Source: Paracentrotus lividus (taxonomy: Eukaryota > Echinodermata > Echinoidea > Camarodonta > Echinidae). From it: a stretch of 64,000 bases of DNA. The position numbers and the translations under genes were made by a program. Positions 1 to 11,089 of the stretch are shown piece by piece. The notes beneath the pieces are model-generated. The model saw nothing but the letters and a program-made list of their open reading frames with translations, was not told the DNA's origin and did not search any database. The DNA lies in assembly GCA_940671915.1 (NCBI GenBank), contig CALNVZ010000174.1, positions 1,584,415 through 1,648,414 on the forward strand, in the 5' to 3' direction. The stretch's first letter is position 1. Each line of letters begins with the position of its first letter.

Positions 1-1665
1 GTGGCGCGGCGCGGCGCGCTGAAAAATGGAAATAATCGACGAAAAAAAAATAAGGTGTTTGAAGCAGCGCTACAAAATTAGAAAGATTCTGAAATCGATT
101 GTTTGATGAAATTCCTAGGAACTCGAGCCCAGCAGTCATGTGGTGCGATCTCAAGTATCTTCCAAGTACAAAGAGATTTAGGAGCTGAGATTGTTGTGAG
201 TACAAAGGCCGCCCCTGCTGATTCTGTGGACCAGGACCGGACAGATTTCATTGAAAATTCGCAATTAAATCATGTGAACGTGGACCGGAGCAGGAAGTGG
301 ACAGGACTAGCCATCAGAGATCGGTTCTTGGTTGCTGGCATTATTGATGAGTACTAAGGCCGGCCCCTGATTCCTGTGGACCAGGACCAGGACCAGGATA
401 TTCATTGAATTCCGCAATTTAACCATGTGAACGTGGACCAGGACCAAGACAGGAGTGGACCAGACTAGCCCAATCGCGATTCTGATTGCTGCCGATAGCC
501 GTAAACAGCATCGACAAACTTTTTCATATGATTTGTGACCCCCGATTTCTTTCACCTAATTTGACGCTTTTAATCACGCCCGGTATAGCTGTGCGCATAC
601 ACAGAACGACTATCGCGTACATGTCCGTCAGCTGTGCGGTTGATATACTGATTGGCCGGCGCGGGATATCATGATAGGTAGGCGACTGTTCATTTAGCAG
701 CAAGGGGGTGACACGGCGTTTTGGGCTTAGTGGAGGGACACGTTACGGCGATTTTTGAGACCCGTTTATTATATTTACAAGCAACATTGGTTCTTGTCAT
801 TTTCTTGTAAGAGAAAATCTCATCGCTACCTGACTGCGTGATTATTTACGAAAAATCAAGTACAAATGTCGCCCTTTTTCTTCTTTTTCTAATCTTCAAT
901 CCTCGATACCGCCAGTGATCCACAGAATTAAAAACCTTGATTCCCTGAGCAAGAATGGTACGACCGTAGCGGCCTGCGCTCGCTATAGCCAAGTTCCCCA
1001 AATCAGACCGTAGGCATCAAATTGGTTTGATCTTTTGAGTAAAAAAATGACGTTGCTTTTTTTCATCCAATCAGATAACTTTATATATCAACATTTTCAC
1101 ATAACTTAAATCTTTTTCCGTTGGTGAAAAATGCCACTCCGGCAAGAACTTACTGATAAAGCCGGAAGCATTCTCAAAAAGTTCATACCATAGAAACTTT
1201 GACAAAAATTGATTGAATTCAAACAAAAATGACGGTACGCTGAAAGAGCAAAAACGTGATTTTATATCACCATAAACGAAGAAGAGTTACATTTCTATAC
1301 TTTTTTCGTTGTGTGAACTAGGCCATCGGTCAAAAGATATGGTTGAAACAAGAGGAAAATTGTACCTGTTTTGCAGCTTTTATAGTGGCGCGCAGTGTGT
1401 TTAGAAGGGGTTGACGCTTTATGTTAGGGTAAAATCCATATGCATTCGTTTTGGAACTATTAGTCACCACAAATTTTGACACACACACACACAATACCAC
1501 ACACACAACACATCACACAAACCCCACACAAGTCGCAAAATGATAATCATTTTCCAAAATTTTTCACAAAAATCGATCAGAATATTTTCTTTTTCGTAGG
1601 ACGCCTTTGAAGACACCTTGTTTTTTTTTCGTCGATTATTTCCATTTTTTAACGCGCCGCGCCAC
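1..1665. mobile_element. Inverted-repeat-bounded element at the left edge
   Basis: The first 60 bases (GC-rich GTGGCGCGGCGCG, then AAAAATGGAAATAATCGACG and AAGGTGT) return as the reverse complement at about 1608-1665. Between them no coding region is recognised. The left end may extend outside the window, so length and target duplication are unknown. Confidence 0.6.
196..500. repeat. Two diverged tandem copies, about 150 bp each
   Basis: The block with AAGGCC(G)GCCCCTG, GTGGACCAGGACC, ATTTCATTGAA, CATGTGAACGTGGACC and GACTAGCC occurs at about 199-340 and again at about 352-500 inside the left-edge element. Confidence 0.6.
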
Positions 1666-1740
1666 AACGCAACACTTTAGCATAAGCCGTAGTTTCTAAA
1701 CACGTAAACAGCGCATTTGAACATAATAAGGAAAATATAA

Positions 1741-1835
1741 ATATATTATTATTATTATTATTATAATTATTATTATTATTATTATTGTTGTTGTTGTTGT
1801 TGTTGTTGTTATATTACTATTATTATTATTATCAT
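1741..1835. repeat. (ATT)n and (GTT)n microsatellite
   Basis: Runs of ATT, then TTG, then ATT again in the space upstream of the unit 1 last Ig-gene exon. Confidence 0.9.
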
Positions 1836-2128
1836 CATAACGCAGGAAAATCGGGTTTTGTTTTATATTTCTTGTGCATCTCAATTGATGCTGTAGATTT
1901 TGAGATATGATGAGATTCCCACAATCAAAAAAAAATTTGCACATTCTTTTCTACGACTTTGTATAGGTTTTGGAAATGAAAAAGAAATTATTACAAATCT
2001 TTTTCCTGATTTATATGTAACTGAATATGAGATATTAATAGTTTCATATGAGGACAGACATGTTTAAAAACTGTCTTAGGAATTCTCATTCATCCAGTCA
2101 TTAGTTTAGGATTTCTTTCCTGATTTAG

Positions 2129-2437
2129 TCAATCGACATCAACGATGATGCAGCCGCGAAGGGAATCGATCTCGCATGTTCCCGATCGGCAGATGCCCCT
2201 CATACCTACATGGCGATGAAGCCTATAGAAAAAGACGAATCTTTATTAACAGCCATACAGAAGGATGTTCCAATGTATGTCAGTCCCACGCCCTTTCGAA
2301 AGCAACGGAAGTGCAATAGTCAAGAGCCTACGTATGTTAACGCCCAAACACCAAACGTTGGCAAAATAAGTAAAAGTACTTCACATATTTCAGCAAGTGA
2401 TGTCGGTCTAGACGATGTATTTACAACGTATTTTTGA
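2129..2437 (+). CDS. Unit 1 Ig receptor, last exon only
   Basis: 309 nt after CCTGATTTAG, open to TGA, paralogous to 53464-53772. HTYMAMKPI, PMYVSP, PTYVNA and the terminal TTYF are all kept. The Pro/Ala-rich exon that precedes it in unit 2 was not found in 1666-2128; that space holds ATT/GTT microsatellite and the element at 1-1665. The rest of this gene lies left of the window or is lost, so it cannot be judged whether this copy works. Confidence 0.8.
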   Translation, partial: SIDINDDAAAKGIDLACSRSADAPHTYMAMKPIEKDESLLTAIQKDVPMYVSPTPFRKQRKCNSQEPTYVNAQTPNVGKISKSTSHISASDVGLDDVFTTYF

Positions 2438-2558
2438 AATACTGTCATCATGGTCATAATGCATCTTTATCAGTGTTAAAACGTTAATCTTCATCAATAT
2501 GCACATTCATGTTTCTTTAATGAAATATTTTTTTTTTTAAAGGCTTACTCTGAAAGTA

Positions 2559-3540
2559 GGGTAGATGTAGGGAATAGCGGACAGTAGGGAATATCGGACG
2601 GTCACCACATGTCCATCCCTAGCTGCCAACATAAGATCAACTGAGTTGAAATACCGGCATCTATTGGTCTGGTGGTCTGTCTGGGAAGGTTGAATGCTGT
2701 ATTCGACAACAACAAGTAAGAAATCTCCGAGAAAACTACTAAAGTCTGTCAAGGTAGGAAAATTTGCAGCCTGAAAAATGGCCTGATGTAAAAATCGAAA
2801 TTTTAGAGAATGTGATGGTATAAAAATAGAATTGGGGCATGACCTCTATTTCATGCATTATGGACATGTGTGGAGGGTGGGCCAAACGTGTATGGAGTGT
2901 TTGCACTGTACAAAGCCTGTGTATTGGGGTGGCAGTGTGTTGAAAAGTGCTAGTCAGTCATTTTTTTGTGTAGGGAATACCGGACACCACATTGACGGTT
3001 GTTTGTTTTACTTCCGGGTTGAGTTGCTAAGCATGTAGATCAAATAGTATTGCATATATAATGTATTATATTTATTTATTAAATTGTTTGACGATTTTGA
3101 AATGTCTATTTCTCTTTATTATTATTGTGATATGTCATGATCTACATGAGATATAAAGTTATTCTGAGTGTTTTGAAATTTTGTAGTAAAATGCATATAA
3201 TCTTCTAAAAATGAATAATGTTATAAAGAATCAATACAAACATGTTAAGTTGATGGTTTACATTCAAATCAGTGCTTCCAGACAGATCTTTATACAAAAA
3301 AAGGGGTAAAAACATACTGTCCGGTATTTCCTACACTGTAGGGAATGCCGGACAATTTAACATGACGTCATTATTTGCATATAACTGCCTCAACAAATAT
3401 TTGATTACCTCAATTTTTTTGGAAAATAAAGTTGAATGATGTAGCTAAGCAATGAGAATCTTTTTCTTTTGTGATTTTATTGTTTTCATGTGCTAATTAA
3501 GCAGATGAGCTTAAGTGGCCGGTATTCCCTACATCTACCC
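2559..3540. mobile_element. 982-bp TIR element, TA target duplication, empty site in unit 2
   Basis: Unit 2 reads CTGAAAG-TA-TTTTATC at 53892-53893. Unit 1 has TA, then GGGTAGATGTAGGGAATA ... TATTCCCTACATCTACCC, then TA. The TIR core TAGGGAATNNCGGAC recurs inside at about 2585, 2971 and 3317-3352 in both orientations. It has no coding capacity, so it is a MITE-like non-autonomous element. Confidence 0.88.
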
Positions 3541-3604
3541 TATTTTATTAAAATTATTGTAATTATGTAAATATACAACTGTAATTTTTAATATCGTTAA
3601 AATT

Positions 3605-3898
3605 TTGTATAAATATTGGCTTTTCAAATTGATTACCAAATTGTTAGACATACTTTGTTTGCAACTTCCAATACCCATTACAATCAGTGTAAAACTAATA
3701 TTTGGAAATCAATATAGTCTTCAATGTGGATATACCGTGACAAAAAGATTTCTTAAGGAAGTTAAATTACATGTATCTCTTTACTGCAAGATATTCCCAT
3801 TTGAGATGAAAGCTTATATACAACAAAGAAAATTAGCATTTAATATATCTAACACGTATGTGTATATAAACAAATTTATTGAAAAATCACTTAAATAA
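3605..3898. other. Conserved convergent 3' block, unit 1 copy
   Basis: This stretch between the two stop codons matches 53960-54248 in unit 2 with few substitutions and almost no indels, although the flanks differ by many. It has an open frame on the + strand (IPITISVKLIFGNQYSLQCG...) but no start or splice context that I trust. Probably shared 3' UTR. Confidence 0.5.
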
Positions 3899-4883
3899 TG
3901 TTCAAGGTTTAAGTATAATTAGGGAGAGATATAAGATTCAGGATCAAATTTATTTTCCGTTTATAATCATAATATAAACATTCAATATGAACAAACATAT
4001 CCAATAATAATACATTCAAATATATATAGGATATATCTAGGTAAATTAAACATTATGTGTATTGCAATACGTACACATTCAATATACAGGACAAATGAAG
4101 AGTTATTGTAAAGCATGTCTTTAGTTTAATTTTCATGTAATAAAGGCATTTCTTACAGAGTATTCGAAAGTAAACAACTTTCACATGAAGCCATTTTTTA
4201 AAAATCTTTAATGACATTGTAGTATATGTTTTGTGTTCCAAAACAAAACAGCGATTTTCATTTAGACATGTATATTTTTTTCAAGCAAGATCTGAACGTG
4301 GCAAAATAGCTATTCCTATTTTGCGATTGAATTTTTCAAATATTACGTAAAGGAGTAATTATTTGTTTTATTGTTTCTAAAAAATATCCATGACATTCAA
4401 AATGTCGTTTATATGCATAAAATATTTCTAATTTAGATACATGTAATGTCATTAAAGATGATTTGATCATCCCGTTTGGCTCTCCATATTCATGTCGAAA
4501 TGGCCCAGCTGTAACAAGGTATATATATATCAGGGCATGCATAGTACATTCAATTCAATACTTATTTTCCAAATATATAATTTAGTTTACAAACTTATAC
4601 AAAACATATTATGTTGCATACAAAATAATTGAATAATTGAAGAAAAAAAATGATGTCGCTTTAAAAATTATATTTGCACCGCTTAAGTCTGCGTTGCATT
4701 ACATTTTTTTATTATTTTTTTCAGATTGAGTTTATTTATTTCAATCCCAACTCAAAACCTAACCCTAACCCTGTCATTTTCTTTCTTATATGCTTAACCC
4801 GCAAAAAATCCCATGTGTGTCGCAAAAAAATAATAAGCGTCCGGTTTATAGTACTTGTATATTTACTGGGGGGTTTTTTCTTT

Positions 4884-4932
<49 letters not shown>
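4884..4932. repeat. Poly(T) tract
   Basis: About 50 T in a row in the convergent 3' region of unit 1; unit 2 has shorter T runs at 55250-55310. Confidence 0.9.
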
Positions 4933-4933
<1 letters not shown>

Positions 4934-5083
4934 TTTGTTTGTTGTTTGTTGTTTTTGTTTTGTAGTATTCTTTATTGTTCATTCAAATCATAAACATACA
5001 TGCTGTATGTTTATGATGTTGTTGCAAATGAGAGTCTCAAAAGGTGTAATATTAGTATCGTTGTCACAAGCCATATTCAGCCC

Positions 5084-5149
5084 TTATTCCAGATCAGGTA
5101 TGTCGGTATAAATATCTTCATCACTCATTCTGTTAAGCGAGAGGTAGTC
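5084..5149 (-). CDS. Unit 1 pseudokinase receptor: last exon, ITAM-spaced tail
   Basis: 66 nt, stop at 5084-5086. The peptide is identical to unit 2; the DNA differs only at third positions (AAC/AAT, ATT/ATC, TAT/TAC), a pattern expected of selection before the copy decayed. Confidence 0.85.
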   Translation of the reverse strand, partial: DYLSLNRMSDEDIYTDIPDLE

Positions 5150-5701
5150 CTATATCAACGAAAAAAAGGAAGTGAAATACATTTGAAATGGACTAAGTGT
5201 TATAACTAGGTTATAAAAGTAAATTACATACATACATTCACTAATAAATGACCATGCGTAGGCAATCAGGGTCTGTAGCTTATTTATACAGAATATTGAT
5301 ATTAAAAATCAATTGCACAGAACAGTTATCTACATAGGTCTATGTATGACCATTTTTTTTTTTTTACTCTCACTGTTGGGAATGTAGTACAAACTACAAT
5401 TATTTGTCAACACTTGAGAACGAATATGTGTAATAGTGATGGATTAAATGGGAAGAATTATATATTTTTAGCAGGTTTTTACAGTAACACAATATGTTAA
5501 ACCGTTGGTTACAGGAAGTGAAGCTAAGCAAGTGTTGGAAGATACAGAGTACAAAATGATAACAAATAATGTATGTACGTAAACATTTTTGTCTATGTGT
5601 TCGTATGATTATGATTTAGGATATTTAACGTTGAAAAAATAAATGACAAGTGGAAAAGATGGATAAAATAAAAAGTCAGAGCTAGAGTAAGCCGAACTTA
5701 C

Positions 5702-5801
5702 ATTTGAACCTTCGAGAATCCAACCGATTTTGTTCTGTATATCACTAAATTTGCTGCGGTGCCTAATTTCTGACTTCCAACAGTCTGGGATGATGTTGTA
5801 T
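5702..5801 (-). CDS. Unit 1 pseudokinase receptor: alpha-H/I exon
   Basis: 100 nt, open, LYNIIPDCWKSEIRHRSKFS then DIQNKIGWILEGSN; one residue (Pro/Thr) differs from unit 2. Confidence 0.85.
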
Positions 5802-5958
5802 CTGACAATTTGAAAACATTAGTTTTAATAATGTAATTTCGTCAGGGGTATATTTGACAACCATTATGAATTATCAAGTGTATTTTTGCATATAATGTTG
5901 TAACCATGAACCAATCGCACTGTCTATACACTGTAAAAAAAAAATAATAATAAAAAAT

Positions 5959-5962
<4 letters not shown>

Positions 5963-6054
<92 letters not shown>

Positions 6055-6065
6055 TATATATATGT
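5963..6065. repeat. (TA)n microsatellite, unit 1
   Basis: About 100 bp of TA. The matching place in unit 2 (56280-56330) is a shorter, broken TA tract. The unit 1 insertions at 6063-7580 begin here. Confidence 0.95.
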
Positions 6066-6190
6066 GTTATGAATAAAAAGTCTAGGACAAGCTTGGACGT
6101 TGCTGGACTTTGAATCTTTAATCAAGCTTTCGGCTTATTTGCCTTCATCGGGATTTCTGAAGAGAAAATCATAACAAACAAGAACAAAAA
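6063..6190 (-). mobile_element. Retroelement terminal fragment with hammerhead-like motif
   Basis: On the minus strand CCGATGA, a GGC...GCC stem, GAAA, a CTTGA/TCAAAG hairpin and GTC occur in that order, as in the ends of Penelope-like elements that carry hammerhead ribozymes. The conserved CUGAUGA reads CCGAUGA and a base is unpaired in stem II, so it is probably a decayed copy. Confidence 0.4.
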
Positions 6191-6256
6191 CCATAATAAA
6201 TAAAAGTAAATCATACAAACAAAATCAGGCACCAACATCTTATCTTATATAATGTA

Positions 6257-7255
6257 CACTGTCCGTCATAAAGGTGGAATATCTTTTTGCCGCTATATAG
6301 CGACATGATTTTGCTCTGACTTTAATTTCTTGAATATGTTTGTCACTGCTTTTACTTTTTGGGACCATGGCTATATCTTGGACATTCTTCCAACCCTTCA
6401 CGTGGACCTTTTCCAAAAAAAGTTTTGTCAACCCCGTGATGCCCATTTTTGTCATTTGTTCTCATTTTGGGGCCCCTTTTTGTTTTCCCGGCCGATCAAG
6501 CTCCCCTCAGTCCTACCCCCAGGAAACGCAACTGAGGTGGACTGTTTTATATTGTTCTTTAAGTTAAATCTCTATTTCTGAGGACAGACTTAGGTCTCTT
6601 GTCTAGGGGAGGGGTTGAAGTAAAAAACGAGATTTGTGAAAATTCGGAATATTTTATTCCATCTTTATGCTGAAAACAAAACAAATGAAAAACCACCTTT
6701 AACCCTTAAATATCATCATTTTTCCCTTACATTTCGTTTAGCTTTGATGACAAGGCTGTAAATAGTCATTATTGATTATATTTTACTTTGATATATGTTT
6801 GGTTCAGATTTTACAATACAATTTGGGGACGATAGAAATTTCCATGGTGTAAAAATGAATAAAATAAATGTTAAACCCCAATCAAAATAAATTTTGACCC
6901 CTCCCCTAGACAAAAGAGTCGAGCCTGTAACCATAAATCTAGATTTAATTTAAAGAACAATGACAAATCTCCACCTCAGACGTGTTTCCTTGGGGTAGGA
7001 TTAAAGGGGCCTTGGTGGGTCGTGTGAACAAAAAAGGGGCCCCAAAATAAGAAAAAATGTCGAAAATGGCCATCTTCTGGGGGTGACAAACTTTTTCGAA
7101 GAAAAATCCCCGGGAAGGGTTGAGGGAACATCCAAGATATACCCAAGATCCCAAAAAGTCAAAGCGGTGACAAACACATTCAAGAAATTATTAACGGAGC
7201 AACATAATGTCGCTTGAGCCAGAAAAAAAATATTCCACCTTTATGGCGAACAGTG
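6257..7255. mobile_element. 999-bp foldback element with long inverted arms
   Basis: TA-CACTGTCCGTCATAAAGGTGG at the left and the inverse CCACCTTTATGGCGAACAGTG-TA at the right. Arms of about 370 bp (6257-6640 and 6885-7255) are imperfect inverse copies; both contain the GACCCCTCCCCTAGACAA(A)AGAG block. TA duplications at 6255-6256 and 7256-7257. No coding region. Confidence 0.8.
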
Positions 7256-7421
7256 TATAAAAAAAAGTAAAGAAAATAAATGATATGTACAAGTATTTGT
7301 TTACCTTATTAGGCCGTGGAGAGTTGTTACGTGTTTGTGTTTATTATGTTGTTTTGAAGTATTGAAATATAGAGGGCGTGTAATCAAGTGTGGGTTTCGG
7401 AGTTGTTCTGCCGTGACCAAG

Positions 7422-7452
7422 AGAAAGAGAGTGAGAGAGAAAGAGAGAGAGC

Positions 7453-7483
<31 letters not shown>

Positions 7484-7540
7484 AGGGGGTAGTGAGAGAG
7501 AGAGAAGGGGAGAGAGAGAGAGAGAGGGAGTGGGAGAATG
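7422..7540. repeat. (GA)n microsatellite
   Basis: GAGA runs with a short G-rich break. Lies between the foldback element and the point where homology with unit 2 resumes (about 7590 / 56330). Confidence 0.95.
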
Positions 7541-8205
7541 TTGACGCGTGTGTGAACATATCCGAGTACTTTACTCTGATTTAAGATATATATACACAAA
7601 GATATCTGTACTTTTACAACAAAGTGATGTCAGCAGAGTCGCCATAAAATATGTTTTTTTTAAACAGATTTCGGTTAATTTCCTCCATGATTTAATGGGC
7701 GAGAAGAGGAAATCAGTGTTTCCTCAGCGTACCTTAAATATGTAGTTAAAACAGAAAAAATGTGTTAGTCCTGATGTAGTTTTTTTTTTTACCTTACATG
7801 ACAACATTTGCAGGAAATGAAATAAACCACAATTTCTTTAATTTTACAAATAAGATATGGCAACTGTCCTGACAGCGTTTTGTTGTAAAAATGCAAATAT
7901 TTTTAGAGTGTAGAAATGTATATTTTTAAGTATTTTAGCATTTTTCGATAGAAGCTGTGCCATACTGCTATACAATCTTAGTAGTTACAGCATTATGGCC
8001 ATTTAAAAACAAAATCTGTCAACATATAGTCTCTGATTGTCAGCAATAAAGCAAACTCTCAATGGTTATACATTTTATTTAAAACTCTCGTCCATTTAAT
8101 CATTACATGACATGTTTCACTTTCCATGTCAAAGTGCTTGAAGACCTGAAAATTATGTGAAACTGGAACCGAAGGGTTTTAAAAGGACAGTTGAGTGTTC
8201 GAGTA

Positions 8206-9090
8206 TACAGAGTGAGTCAATAAAAATGTCCCATCATTTTGAAGGTGTCTTGTGAAAATTGTGAATATTCAGTCATGGATTTCATTATACGTCTTGGTAA
8301 AATCATCCTCCTAGTATATGTTGGTACCATTTTCATCTGGATCTTTGCTCGCATGACTGAGTAACAGACAATCTTAAGAAGACGGTAAGATGTCACTTGC
8401 GCCAAGTTGCTCGTTAAAGATTAAAACAAAAGTTGAAAAAATATGTGTAAACACTTACCCACACATCCTCTCACCAAACAGACACACCAACAAACACCCA
8501 TCCTCCCTCACACACACCCAAATCATCACACACGTACCCACGCACACATTAAACAATTCGCAATTAAATGTCCCCTCTGATCTTCTGTTTACTAAGACCA
8601 TCACTGAATGTTTAAGACGTAGTCATTCCCTAACAACTGTTTGTGTGTATGAGTGAGGGTGTGTGTATGTGTGTGGGTGCTTTTGACAAGGGTGTGTATG
8701 TGTATGTGTGTGTGTGGTGGTGGTATGGAAGAGATAGGTTTGTGCGTGTGTATGAGTGTGTGGAGGGTGGGTGTGGGTGTGTGTAGTGAGTGTGTGGGTG
8801 TGTATGTGTTTTGTGTATGTGTAAATGAGGGTACTTTGTGCGTGCACATAAGTAATGAATTCTCAATTTGTTTATTCTTCACCCAGCCACTTGGCGCAAG
8901 TAACATCTTACCGTCTCCTGAAGATTGTCTGTTATTCAGTCATGCATGCAAAGATCCAAATGAAAATTGTACCGGCATGTGCTAGGATGATGACTCTACC
9001 AAGACATATCATAAAACCCATGATTAAATACTCATACTTTTCACAAGACAGCTACAAAATGATGGGACATTTTTATTGACTCACTCTGTG
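8206..9090. mobile_element. 885-bp TIR element, TA target duplication, empty site in unit 2
   Basis: Unit 2 reads TTCGAG-TA-GTCATTTG at 57096-57097. Unit 1 has TACAGAGTGAGTCAATAAAA ... TTTTATTGACTCACTCTGTG between two TA. Arms of about 220 bp at each end are inverse copies; the middle is CA/TG-rich (8457-8550, 8640-8830). Confidence 0.88.
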
Positions 9091-9521
9091 TAGTCATTTG
9101 TCAAGGAAGGACATGACTTGTGTTCAAACAACATGTATAAGTAAGGTACAGGAGATAAATGAGTGCTATAGGTTTGAGCTGCAAGTTACATCTATATAAA
9201 TTATGTTTTGTAAATTGGAGAATAAGAGATCAACATAAAATACCAGCGTATTAACACACATGACATGACCACGTTTCAAGAAAAAAATGAAAATTGGTAA
9301 TTGGTAATTTCAATGAACATTTATTACTGTATTAGTAAACTATATCCTGCTACTTTATACGATATCAATGATTATTAGAATCTTACACAACAACAACAAC
9401 AACAGTATTACAATATGAAAACAAATGAAACCTCCCTCCATTTCTTTCGTCAAATATTTTTGTTTCAATTTAATGCTCCAAAATGAATAGTAAACTAATA
9501 TAAGATGGAAGATCTACTTAC

Positions 9522-9618
9522 AAATCCTCTCCACAATGACGTGGCCTCCTCATTTTGCATCCATTTGTGATTCTGTCTTTCAGTTCATCATCGCTTACCC
9601 CTGGATAGGGTTGAGCAC
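9522..9618 (-). CDS. Unit 1 pseudokinase receptor: alpha-G exon
   Basis: 97 nt, open, AQPYPGVSDDELKDRITNG then CKMRRPRHCGED. Gly-Cys replaces the Gly-Tyr of unit 2. Confidence 0.87.
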
Positions 9619-9909
9619 CTGTAGGACCACACCAAAACAAATTTATGAAAGAAGGGTTATGTTTAACGCAATGACTATCAATACAAGTTGTTTTTTCCCC
9701 TTTAGTTAACAAATTAATGAGCTTTCTTTATATCATTTATAACAAGGAATGTTTGTCACAAAGAAAGACGTTGTTCAAAATGCAAAAATACCCCCCCCCC
9801 TCACAAGACAATAAACAACATTAAACAACTCCATTCAGAGAAGTAACGACAATATTTAAAGCCCAATAGGTACTGATATGATGTATATTCTTCTTCATTG
9901 AATAGGAAA

Positions 9910-10980
9910 AGGGTCGAGTATGATGAGGTGGTGGGCATGGTGGGTGTGGTTGTGGGCATGGTAGGTGCGGTTGTGAGTAGGGAGGAGGAGAAGAGAATGG
10001 TAAAGATTACAAAGGCTCAAAAGAGGAAGGGAGACCTGGGAAGAGAAAGACAAGCAGCTTGTGATGAAGGAGAGGATCAAGGATGAGGATGTTTTGGAAA
10101 GAGGACACGGCCGGTTGATGGTAGCTCAGAAGGACAGGATAGGACACAAGAGAAGAAGATGACTGGAAAGGAGGTTGAGGGGAAGGAAGACATAAAGATG
10201 GGGAAAGACAGGAACAAGGATGAGGCGGTTCGGAAATGCGGAAGGATGGTTGAGGGAGATGGAGGAAAGAAAGTTATGGTGGGAGAAGAGGATGAATAAT
10301 GGAGGACGAGGAGGGGTAAGAGGTAGTCCACCCCCTGGACTGTAGTTCACTATGGTATTACCATACATACGCACACACGGCGCGTACGTACCCACATAAC
10401 GTACACGTACACGCAGAATATCAATACCTAACTACACGAGAAAGTGAATTCGTGGGGCAAGTGAATTCGTTGGGTGAAGTGAATTTAGGAATCGCGCGCA
10501 GCGGACTAGCGCGCGTAGATCGGAAAGGCAAGGGGCATCATATTATATCGTCCAGGACGTGGACTAGGTAAGAGGATGATATTATGGTGACAGGTGAATG
10601 GGAGAAGGAGGAGTTTAGAAAGGTGCAAGAGGTGGATAACAGGTGTTTAGTGAGGGTAAATAATAAGGACCACATGTGTGACAAAAGGAATGGTGGTGGT
10701 TGAGAATGACGAGTATAAGGAATAGTTGTAATTGGAGTTGTGAGAAAGTGAAGATATTAATTAAGGGTAAGGAGTATTGAGGTTAATGTTTGTTGGAAAG
10801 GTGGAGGAGGTGATCAAAGAAAAAGAAACTATGACGAAGATATTTAGGAGGGTTCAATAAGATAATAAAAATTGGGGATCCGTTTGAGTGTGAGAAAGAA
10901 ATGCAGGTGGGGCATGTAGGGAGGAGATGGTGGAGGAAAGTAAATAGGAAATAGTGGATAGTCTAACGGGGATGGGTTCT
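9910..10980. repeat. Purine-rich intron tract, unit 1
   Basis: The + strand is dominated by G and A over about 1 kb (GGAGGAGGAGAAGAG and similar), so the minus-strand transcript is pyrimidine-rich. Unit 2 has the same at 57940-58720. Open frames here reflect composition only. The tract is broken by the insertion 10324-10566. Confidence 0.75.
10324..10566. mobile_element. 243-bp TIR element with 9-bp target duplication
   Basis: GGTAAGAGG flanks both sides (10315-10323 and 10567-10575) and is single in unit 2 (58322-58330). Ends TAGTCCACCCCCTGGAC and its inverse GTCCAGGACGTGGACTA. A 9-bp duplication is typical of Mutator-like elements. Confidence 0.82.
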
Positions 10981-10983
10981 TAC

Positions 10984-11089
10984 CTAAGGTAACAAGCTCC
11001 CAGAGATGGACTCCATATGACCAGACATCGCTCTCCGTTGAAAATGATCCTGTCGGTATTGCTTCTGGTGAAAGCCATCGATGAATCGC
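10984..11089 (-). CDS. Unit 1 pseudokinase receptor: alpha-F exon
   Basis: 106 nt, open, [19 protein letters not shown] then [17 protein letters not shown]. Differs from unit 2 at Pro/Leu, Phe/Leu and His/Leu positions. The adjoining intron to 18511 holds the 6.8-kb insertion. Confidence 0.88.

Noticed and set aside
4760..4772. Telomere-like CCTAACCCTAACCCT
   Set aside because: Only two to three units, and the same short text occurs at 55125 in the paralogous place. It is inherited 3' region sequence, not a telomere.
6340..7154. Matching open frames in the two arms of the foldback element (FGAPF...)
   Set aside because: The similarity follows from the inverted arms; no start, domain or purifying pattern supports a gene.
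8457..8906. Thr/His-rich open frames
   Set aside because: Shadows of the CA/TG repeat inside the 885-bp element.
9895..10395. Open frames on both strands in the purine-rich tract
   Set aside because: Explained by base composition (few T on one strand, so few stops); frames not kept in unit 2.
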